64,000 nucleotides of DNA from Fodinicola feengrottensis (GTDB lineage Bacteria; Actinomycetota; Actinomycetes; Mycobacteriales; HKI-0501): assembly GCF_010993775.1 (NCBI RefSeq), contig NZ_WOTO01000004.1:124001-188000 (forward strand), in the 5' to 3' direction. The notes under the pieces are model-generated. The model made no database searches and was not told where the DNA came from. It saw only the letters and a program-made list of their open reading frames with translations. Position numbers and translations under genes: made by a program. This document shows, piece by piece, positions 58,669-64,000 of the stretch (positions are counted from its first letter, which is position 1; each line of letters begins with the position of its first letter).

Positions 58669-59409
58669 ATGAGCGAGTACGGTCCGCCAGGCGGTTTCGT
58701 CGACCCGTACGAGGAAGCCCCAGGCTATCCGCCGAACCCGAACTCGGCGGTCCCGTACACCGGCGGCCCGCCCACCTACGGCCAACCGAACTCCGCTGTC
58801 CCCTACAGCGGTGGTCCACCGCCTTACGGGCAGCCTGACCCGAACTCCTATGCTGGCGGGCCGTACGGGCAGCCGACCGACCCGGGCGTCCCGCCGGCGT
58901 ACGGCAACCCGCCCGAGCCGTCGAAGAAGAAGGGCCTGTCCGGGCTCGCCATCACCGGGATCGTGATCGGTGCCGTGGTGCTGCTGGTGTTGTGCGGCGG
59001 TGTCGTCACCTTCGTTGGCGGCTTCGCGTTCCTGCGGCCGGCGACCCCCACCGCCGCCGCCGCGCCGACCCCGACCGCCGCGCCGAGCGACAGTCCCAGC
59101 CCGGCCGATTCGCCTACCCCGGCGCCATCGGACTCCCCCAGCGACCAGCCCAGCGCCACCCCGACCGGTGAGGGTGACGGCCTGACGGTGCCGATCGGCC
59201 AGTGCGTGAAGGTTCGCAAGGTGGCCGCGGACAACAGCTTCGTCGACCAGACCGACTGCTCCAGCGCGGGCGCTCTGAAAGTGATGGCCCGCTTCACCGG
59301 CACCACCGACGTGACCAAATGCCAGGGCAGCGGCTCCAACGCCAGCTATGCGTTCACGAGCAAGGTCGACGACTCCGACAGCTACGTCCTCTGCCTTCAG
59401 ACTCAATAA
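58669..59409 (+). CDS. Pro/Gly-rich single-pass membrane protein with extracellular Cys-containing domain
   Basis: 246 residues from ATG 58669 (AGGGGG upstream). The cytoplasmic N-tail (1-90) has the repeats NSAVPYTGGPPTYGQP and NSAVPYSGGPPPYGQP. One helix follows (GLAITGIVIGAVVLLVLCGGVVTFVGGFAFL), then a Thr/Ser/Pro linker and an outer domain with cysteines in IGQCVKVR, DQTDCSSAGALKVMARF, VTKCQGSGSNASYAFTSKV and YVLCLQTQ. This LppU/septum-formation-like layout is common in actinobacteria and has no assigned role. Confidence 0.82.
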   Translation: MSEYGPPGGFVDPYEEAPGYPPNPNSAVPYTGGPPTYGQPNSAVPYSGGPPPYGQPDPNSYAGGPYGQPTDPGVPPAYGNPPEPSKKKGLSGLAITGIVIGAVVLLVLCGGVVTFVGGFAFLRPATPTAAAAPTPTAAPSDSPSPADSPTPAPSDSPSDQPSATPTGEGDGLTVPIGQCVKVRKVAADNSFVDQTDCSSAGALKVMARFTGTTDVTKCQGSGSNASYAFTSKVDDSDSYVLCLQTQ

Positions 59410-59419
59410 CACACGCGCC

Positions 59420-60616
59420 TTAAGCAGACCAGCCCGTACGGGCAGCCCATTCCTCGGCTTTTGGCAGCGCCTGGTCAAACCACGGCTCTTTCGCCTCGGC
59501 ATATCCGGCATAGTCCGGAAAATCCGCGGCGAGCGCGAGTTTGTGTCGCTCGTACGCTCCGCGCGCGTCCGCATCGGCGCGCAGCCAATCGCGAAAAAGC
59601 AAGGCATAGCGCCAATTCGGCCAGCCGACCACCCGGACATGCAGGTTGACCTGACGGCCCGGATCGGCGTTGTTGTGGTAGCGCTTGGCCCAACGTGCCG
59701 GATCGGGCTCGATCGGCTTCGGCTCGTCTGAGCGGATCCGTTGAACAGCTGGAAAACCAGCGTCCGCGAAAGTGTTCGCGGCGGCGTCTGCGTCAGCGAT
59801 CGCCCGTACTGACACCTGGAGGTCGAGGATGTCCTTGGCGGCCAGTCCCGGCACCGAGGTGGAACCGATGTGGTCAACGCGCACGGCTGTCTCCCCCAGC
59901 GCCGCCCGCAGTTTTCCCAGAACCCGCTCTGCCTGGGCGGGCCAGGTCGGATCCGACGGCACGATCTCGGCCTGCCCGGACCTGGTCGCGGGTCGCCGGG
60001 CGCGCAGGTTTTCCTGGTACGGCAGCAGCCGATCGTCCCACAGTTGATTGACGGCGTTTTCCAGTGTCCGCAGCGATCCGCCGTTGTCGAGCCACACGTC
60101 CGCGGCGGCCCGGCGCTGCTCGTCGGTGGCCTGCGCATCGATCCGGGCCCGCGCCTGCTCGGCCGGCATGGCGCGATCTCGCCGCAACCGGTCGACCCGT
60201 ACGTCCTCGTCCGCGTGCACCACGACGACGAGGTGGTAGGAGGGGCCGAGACCGTTCTCCACCAGCAGCGGCACGTCGTGCACCACCATCGCGTCCTCGC
60301 CGGCCTGCCGCATCCGCTCGTACGTCCGGGCGCCGACCAGCGGGTGGACGTGGACGATCGCGTTCAGCGTCTGCCGGGCCGTGGGATCGGCGAAGACGAC
60401 GGCAGCGAGCGCTGGCCGGTCGAGCGCGCCCTCGGCGGTCAGCACGTCCGGCCCGAACGCCTCCACGACCGCGGCGAGGCCGGAGGTGCCCGGCTCGACC
60501 ACCTCGCGGGCGAGCCGTCCGTCCGCGTCGATCACCACCGCGCCGCGGGCCGCCAACCGAGCCGACACCGACGATTTGCCGGCGCCGATGCCGCCGGTGA
60601 GCCCGATCCGAAGCAT
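59420..60616 (-). CDS. coaE: Dephospho-CoA kinase fused to GrpB-like domain
   Basis: 398 residues. Residues 1-200: [40 protein letters not shown] (P-loop and substrate loop of CoaE), [62 protein letters not shown]. It phosphorylates dephospho-CoA in the last step of CoA synthesis. Residues ~215-390: GrpB/UPF0157 domain, [69 protein letters not shown], a nucleotidyltransferase-like fold of unknown role. This fusion is standard in actinobacteria. Confidence 0.95.
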   Translation of the reverse strand: MLRIGLTGGIGAGKSSVSARLAARGAVVIDADGRLAREVVEPGTSGLAAVVEAFGPDVLTAEGALDRPALAAVVFADPTARQTLNAIVHVHPLVGARTYERMRQAGEDAMVVHDVPLLVENGLGPSYHLVVVVHADEDVRVDRLRRDRAMPAEQARARIDAQATDEQRRAAADVWLDNGGSLRTLENAVNQLWDDRLLPYQENLRARRPATRSGQAEIVPSDPTWPAQAERVLGKLRAALGETAVRVDHIGSTSVPGLAAKDILDLQVSVRAIADADAAANTFADAGFPAVQRIRSDEPKPIEPDPARWAKRYHNNADPGRQVNLHVRVVGWPNWRYALLFRDWLRADADARGAYERHKLALAADFPDYAGYAEAKEPWFDQALPKAEEWAARTGWSA

Positions 60617-60917
60617 CGAAGGAGTGTCGCAGACGGTGATCACCGGTTTCCGGCCGGCGCTCCGGCTCTTAACACTCCGGGGCGTGTGATCATGGAGTGG
60701 CACGTGTGACGAGTGGGCGATTTGCCGGATTTGTCGATGATTGTTGCGCAGAGTGTCCGACAATCCCGCCGTCACCGTGGCTTCCGATGCGAGTTACGCA
60801 CCGTTACCGCCCTCTCCGAGACAGCATTTATGCAGGTGACACGCCGCGCGCCTCCCGTACGCACAGCCTGGGCCGGCTTATCGTCACAGACGTCCAGATC
60901 GTGACCAGGAGGCTCGG

Positions 60918-61163
60918 ATGAATGCGCAGCGTGTCGGCCGGCACCGGCTTGGCCAGCCTGGCCTGCGCTACTGCCGCGAGATCCCGGAGGTCCTTGCCCG
61001 GCTCGAACCGACCACGTCCCGAAACCAGCACGCGACCGAGCCCGCCCGATGGCGGATCCGGCCGGCGCTCGTTTTCGGGGTAGCCGCGGCGGCCAGCGCC
61101 GCGGTGGTCGGCGGATGGCTGGCCACCGGATCCACCGCCCTCGCAGACATTCTCGGGCGGTAG
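60918..61163 (+). CDS. Small single-pass membrane protein of unknown function
   Basis: 81 residues from ATG 60918, with AGGAGG 5 nt upstream, which is the main reason to accept it. A basic N-terminal half (RVGRHRLGQPGLRYCREIPEVLARLEPTTSRNQ) is followed by one hydrophobic helix near the C-terminus (IRPALVFGVAAAASAAVVGGWLATGSTALA). No family recognised. It diverges from coaE across 300 bp (60617-60917) in which I see no other gene. Confidence 0.5.
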   Translation: MNAQRVGRHRLGQPGLRYCREIPEVLARLEPTTSRNQHATEPARWRIRPALVFGVAAAASAAVVGGWLATGSTALADILGR

Positions 61164-61348
61164 CACAGCACAGGTCGCATGTCGACCAGACCGACTCCGC
61201 GTCGACGGAGCCGGTCGTGGAGTCGCGTACGCCATTGCTTCGATGTTGGTCAAATGTGACAGATCGCCGTCCAAGTCATGACAATTGCGCCTGTTATGGC
61301 GAATGTCCCCGCGTGAAGGTATTCAACGGCCGGCGCACTGGTAGCCCG

Positions 61349-62199
61349 TCAGCGGGCCGGGTTGAGGCGCTGCGAACCGATAACGGACAGCAGCTGGAGT
61401 TTCTGGTAGCCGTCGGTGCCTGGTGAAGCGGTGAAGACCAGCAGCGCCTGATCACGGCCCTCGGTGAACAGGACCTGGCAGTCGAGTTCGATCATGCCGA
61501 GCTCCGGATGAATGATCCGTTTGTGCCGCTCGGAACGAAACGCGACCTCGTGCTGCTCCCACAGCTCGGCGAACTCACGACTGTCCGTACGCAGCCGGTC
61601 GACCAGCTCGACAACGCGGTCGTCCGGGCCGCGGCTGAGCGCCGACCGCAGGTTGGCCACCACGAACCGGCTGTGGTTGGCGTGGTCGGACGACGGAAAG
61701 CTCAGCCGCTCGGTGGGATCGGTGAACCAGCGATAGGCGCCGCTGCGCGCCAGCCCGGTGAACCGAAGCCGGTCGCCAAGAAGGGCCACCGCCAGCCGGT
61801 TCTGCGCGAGTGTCTCGGCCAGGTCGGAGATGACGGCGGCGGGCGTGTCGTCAAGCCGGTCGAGTACGCGCATCAGTGCCGGGCTGACGTGGTCGCTGCG
61901 TCGTGCCCGGGCGGGGGTGCCATGCCCGGCCAGCCGGAACAGGTGGTCGCGCTCGTCCACGGTCAGTCGCAGGCCGCGGGCCAACGCGGTCAGCATCTGC
62001 TCGGACGGCCGCGACCGCGCTGCTGGTCCAGCCGGCAGTAGTAGTCGGTGGACATGCCGGTCAGTCCGGCGACCTCCTCGCGACGCAGCCCGGCCGTGCG
62101 CCTGCGCGGCCCTTTGGGCAGCCCGACATCCTCGGGTTGCAACGCCTCCCGGCGATGTCGGAGAAAGTCGGCCAACTGCGGTCTGTCCACGTCGTCCAT
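61349..62199 (-). CDS. XRE-family regulator with MmyB-like ligand domain (one frame break)
   Basis: ATG 62199. QLADFLRHRREALQPEDVGLPKGPRRRTAGLRREEVAGLTGMSTDYYCRLDQQRG is the XRE/MmyB helix-turn-helix start; a break near 62015 leads into PSEQMLTALARGLRLTVDERDHLFRLAGHGTPARARRSDHVSPALMRVLDRLDDTPAAVISDLAETLAQNRLAVALLGD and the PAS-like MmyB domain ending ELDCQVLFTEGRDQALLVFTASPGTDGYQKLQLLSVIG. About 283 codons. These proteins usually control a divergent neighbouring enzyme, here the kinase-like fragment or the hydroxyacid oxidase. 61164-61348 upstream of its end holds nothing I can support. Confidence 0.87.
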
Positions 62200-62254
62200 T
62201 ATTCGACAGGACCGTACCGTCAACCAGGGACCACCAATCCGTGCCTTGCGGCAC

Positions 62255-62461
62255 GATCGGAGAACAGCGCGAGCGTTGGCCGAACGCGAGGTCGTACGAG
62301 CGAAAACCGGCTATGGCGGCGACTGGACACCTGCTCATATGGACGCTGTGCTTCGGACCGGAACGGCTCGCCGCGGCCTCTGGCTGGACACCTCCGCGCA
62401 GTCGCCCGCCGAGACCGTCGACGCGATCGTCGCGGGTATGGGCGAGGCCCTGGTGACCTGA
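62255..62461 (+). pseudogene. C-terminal fragment of a small P-loop kinase-like protein
   Basis: The frame reads ALAEREVVRAKTGYGGDWTPAHMDAVLRTGTARRGLWLDTSAQSPAETVDAIVAGMGEAL then stops at 62461. The DTSAQSPAETVDAI end is typical of shikimate-kinase-like or AAA-family small-molecule kinases, but the P-loop half is missing: upstream sequence is the divergent regulator and its promoter. It seems to be a decayed gene truncated at its 5' end. It starts just after the regulator's start region and lies 27 bp before the hydroxyacid oxidase start. Confidence 0.5.
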
Positions 62462-62488
62462 CGTCCCATGTTCGGCAAGATGAGGATC

Positions 62489-63516
62489 ATGCGCTGGACA
62501 GACGGACTGGCGACCTCGCGGCCACCAGACTCTCCCCCTCGGTCTACCAGTATTTCCGCCGCGGTGCGTCCGGCGAGCGGACCGCGGCGGAGGCCGTGGA
62601 CGCTTGGGACCAGCTGCGCTTGCGGCCGCACATGTTGCGGAACGTCTCAGCGGTTTCGACCGCGACGACCGTGCTCGGCACTGAGATTCGTACGCCCATC
62701 CTGGTCTCGCCTTCGACCTTGCAGGTCATGTGCGACCCCTGCGGTGAGGCGGCGACCGCGACCGGAGTGGGCGCCGCCGGCTCGCTGATGTGCGTCACCA
62801 GCAACACCGGAGTGCCGTTCGCGAAGGTCGGCGAGACCGGCACGCCATGGTGGGTGCAGGCGTATTTGCTGCGTGATCGCGGGCTGTGCCGGGACATGCT
62901 GGTACGCGCCCGGGAGGCCGGCGCGCGGGCGGTGGTGCTGACCGCCGACGTGCCTGTGGTCGGGACGCCACCGCCGACCGAGATTCCGGATGTCTGGGGC
63001 GTCGTACCGGCCGGCAGCACGATGGCGAACTGGGGCTCCCATTCTCCGGACCGCGCCGACGACCTGAGCCTCGACGACCTCGGATGGCTACGCGAGGTCA
63101 GCGGGTTGCCGGTGGTCCTGAAGGGCGTGCTGCGCGGCGACGATGCCCGGGACGCGGTCTCGGCCGGCGCGTCCGCGATCATGGTGTCCAACCACGGCGG
63201 CCGGCAGCTGGACGGCGCGGTCTCGACCGCGTACGCGCTGCCCGAGGTGGCGAATGCCGTGAGCGGAACGGACGCCGAGGTCTACGTCGACGGCGGCATC
63301 CGCCGCGGCGAGCACGTGCTTTCCGCGCTCGCACTGGGCGCTCGGGCCGTCTTCGTCGGCCGACCGGTCCTCTATGCCCTCGCGGTCGACGGCGCCGCCG
63401 GCGTCCAGCGGCTGCTCACCGACCTCACCGCCGAGCTGGCACACGCGCTCGCGCTGGCCGGCTCCGCGTCGCCCGCTGATGTCCCGGGCGACCTCGTCGT
63501 ACGGCCGCCAGTCTGA
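62489..63516 (+). CDS. FMN-dependent alpha-hydroxyacid dehydrogenase/oxidase (one frame break)
   Basis: About 342 residues; ATG 62489 (ATG 62480 possible), with a break near 62515 after MRWTDGLATSR. TIM barrel of the LldD/lactate 2-monooxygenase family: SVYQYFRRGASGERTAAEAVDAWDQLRLRPHMLRNVS, ILVSPSTLQVMCDPCGEAATATGV, PWWVQAYLLRDR (substrate Tyr), VVLKGVLRGDDARDAVSAGASAIMVSNHGGRQLDGAVST (FMN Lys, catalytic His, substrate Arg) and VYVDGGIRRGEHVLSALALGARAVFVGRPVLYAL. It oxidises an L-2-hydroxyacid to the 2-oxoacid. Substrate unknown. Confidence 0.88.
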
Positions 63517-63592
63517 CGGTTTCGCGGCCCACTCGAAAAATGCCGCCCCCGAATCGAGGGTTCTCGGCGCGTACGACAGTTTCGCGGCGCAC
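63515..63592. repeat. Direct repeats plus left arm of an inverted repeat
   Basis: An 18-bp unit of the form GAC(G/A)GTTTCGCGGC(C/G)CAC occurs at 63515-63532 and again at 63575-63592. Between them, 63536-63558 is the left arm of a 23-bp perfect inverted repeat whose right arm is 63734-63756; a further 10-bp match links 63575-63584 and 63708-63717. The stretch lies immediately behind the hydroxyacid oxidase stop and contains no gene. Confidence 0.7.
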
Positions 63593-63707
63593 CTACTGGA
63601 TCCTCGAGTGCGGAACAAAATCCCACACTCGACACCGGGAGCGGGCCAAAGTCCCACAGTCAACATCCCGACCCCCACCGGGGTCAGTTACCTACATTCT
63701 TACGAGC

Positions 63708-63756
63708 CGAAACTGTCAGACCCGGCGCGAAGACTCGATTCGGGGGCGGCATTTTT
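63708..63756. repeat. Right arm of the 63.5-kb inverted repeat
   Basis: 63734-63756 is the exact reverse complement of 63536-63558, and 63708-63717 of 63575-63584, separated by a diverged stretch of about 16 bp. The arms are about 150-175 bp apart. No transposase or target duplication is visible, so it could be a MITE-like remnant or a bulky terminator structure. Confidence 0.7.
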
Positions 63757-63810
63757 GGGGGTAGCAATAAGCGGTGGAGTGCGGGGCACTGCTGCACTAG
63801 TGTCACCGCC

Positions 63811-63864
63811 ATGGGAGTAACCACTTTCGGCGTGACCGCGTTCATGCGGCTGCGCGTGCGGTGA
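63811..63864 (+). CDS. Putative regulatory leader peptide (17 residues)
   Basis: ATG 63811 to TGA 63864 encodes MGVTTFGVTAFMRLRVR. It precedes two hairpins and then a gene starting at 63989 with GGAGG in front, the arrangement of a translational attenuator. The peptide is rich in Val, Thr, Phe, Leu and Arg; which amino acid or signal is read cannot be told from this. No ribosome site precedes it, so it may be leaderless. Confidence 0.45.
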   Translation: MGVTTFGVTAFMRLRVR

Positions 63865-63877
63865 GGCCGGCGACGCC

Positions 63878-63944
63878 CTGATCCCCTGACGGGTCAGTGA
63901 AGTACGTCGTCGGTTGCCACGCTTAGCCAGCGGCTGAGCGTGGC
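63878..63944 (+). promoter_or_regulatory. Attenuator-like hairpins upstream of the 63989 gene
   Basis: Hairpin 1: CTGA-CCC/GGG-TCAG with a bulged T (63878-63897). Hairpin 2: CCACGCTTAGCC (63918-63929) and GGCTGAGCGTGG (63933-63944), a 12-bp stem with one G-U pair and a 3-nt loop, followed by CTTTCGTCATTT. The second looks like a terminator, and it sits between the leader peptide and the next gene. Confidence 0.5.
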
Positions 63945-63988
63945 TTTCGTCATTTCCCCCCCAGACGTACTCACTGGAGGACACTCCC

Positions 63989-64000
63989 ATGTCCCATGGC
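63989..64000 (+). CDS. Start of a gene running off the right edge
   Basis: ATG 63989 has GGAGG 8-9 nt upstream and reads MSHG before the window ends. Nothing can be said about its product; the attenuator-like leader suggests a biosynthetic gene under end-product or charge control. Confidence 0.5.

Noticed and set aside
60697..60904. Two short plus-strand ORFs upstream of the 60918 gene
   Set aside because: No ribosome site, no recognisable sequence, and they cover the coaE promoter region.
63515..63756. CRISPR array
   Set aside because: The repeats are only two direct copies plus an inverted pair, with no regular spacers and no cas genes.
63374..63820. 148-codon ORF over the oxidase end and repeat block
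   Set aside because: It is out of frame with the oxidase and runs through the inverted repeats; its translation is low-complexity.

Overview
The window is high-GC actinobacterial chromosome. Supporting features are a CoaE-GrpB fusion, an F420-type LLM oxidoreductase, a DUF3558 lipoprotein, a DUF222/HNH (13E12-like) protein, many GTG/TTG starts, and 4-bp ATGA/GTGA stop-start overlaps within operons. It looks like a rare, non-Streptomyces actinomycete; the genus cannot be fixed from sequence alone. Many genes are split by short insertions or deletions. I therefore list each gene as one CDS spanning its frame breaks, and I do not call a gene a pseudogene for a single break.

Layout. 1-5142: a partial GH51 arabinofuranosidase with its LacI regulator and a perfect palindromic operator, a cation/proton antiporter, an NmrA-like reductase and a double Lrp/AsnC regulator. 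5151-7952: a six-gene minus-strand operon whose first three genes follow the order mauE-mauD-mauA of methylamine dehydrogenase loci, but the 'A' product is a small Tat-exported Cys-rich protein and the catalytic heavy chain and MauG are absent. 8284-18894: a lipoprotein, a GntR-controlled sugar ABC transporter, dihydrolipoyl dehydrogenase, a DUF3558 lipoprotein, an LLM oxidoreductase, and a histidine-degradation pair (M20 amidohydrolase plus HutF). 19014-31194: a DUF222/HNH protein, a carboxylesterase, a LacI regulator, an S53 protease, an ECF sigma factor, a methyltransferase, and a LacI-controlled sugar/polyol ABC transporter. 31267-37899: a peptide transporter (two permeases, two paralogous binding proteins, no ATPase) diverging from a dipeptide epimerase.

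37948-51415 is one minus-strand biosynthetic operon. A synthase of about 2270 residues (tandem NPD-type enoyl reductase, KS, AT, ACP, KR) is followed by a second synthase (KS, AT, DH, phosphopantetheinyl transferase), a discrete ACP, an alpha/beta hydrolase and a GT1 glycosyltransferase, all joined by short gaps or 4-bp overlaps. It combines parts of PUFA synthases (NPD reductase, ACP motif) with the DH-PPTase tail of enediyne synthases, and it ends in glycosylation. A secreted glycolipid or glycosylated polyene is the likeliest product. A divergent MarR gene sits upstream.

51967-64000: MarR and a VOC protein, an orphan VapB antitoxin with an 11-codon vapC stump, uvrB, an aldehyde dehydrogenase, an SRPBCC-DUF4166 pair behind twin operators, a proline-rich membrane protein, CoaE-GrpB, an XRE/MmyB regulator, a kinase-like fragment and an FMN-dependent alpha-hydroxyacid oxidase. 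The window ends with a repeat-rich gap and a leader-peptide/hairpin region ahead of a gene that starts at the edge. I found no rRNA, tRNA, CRISPR array, transposase or integrase.
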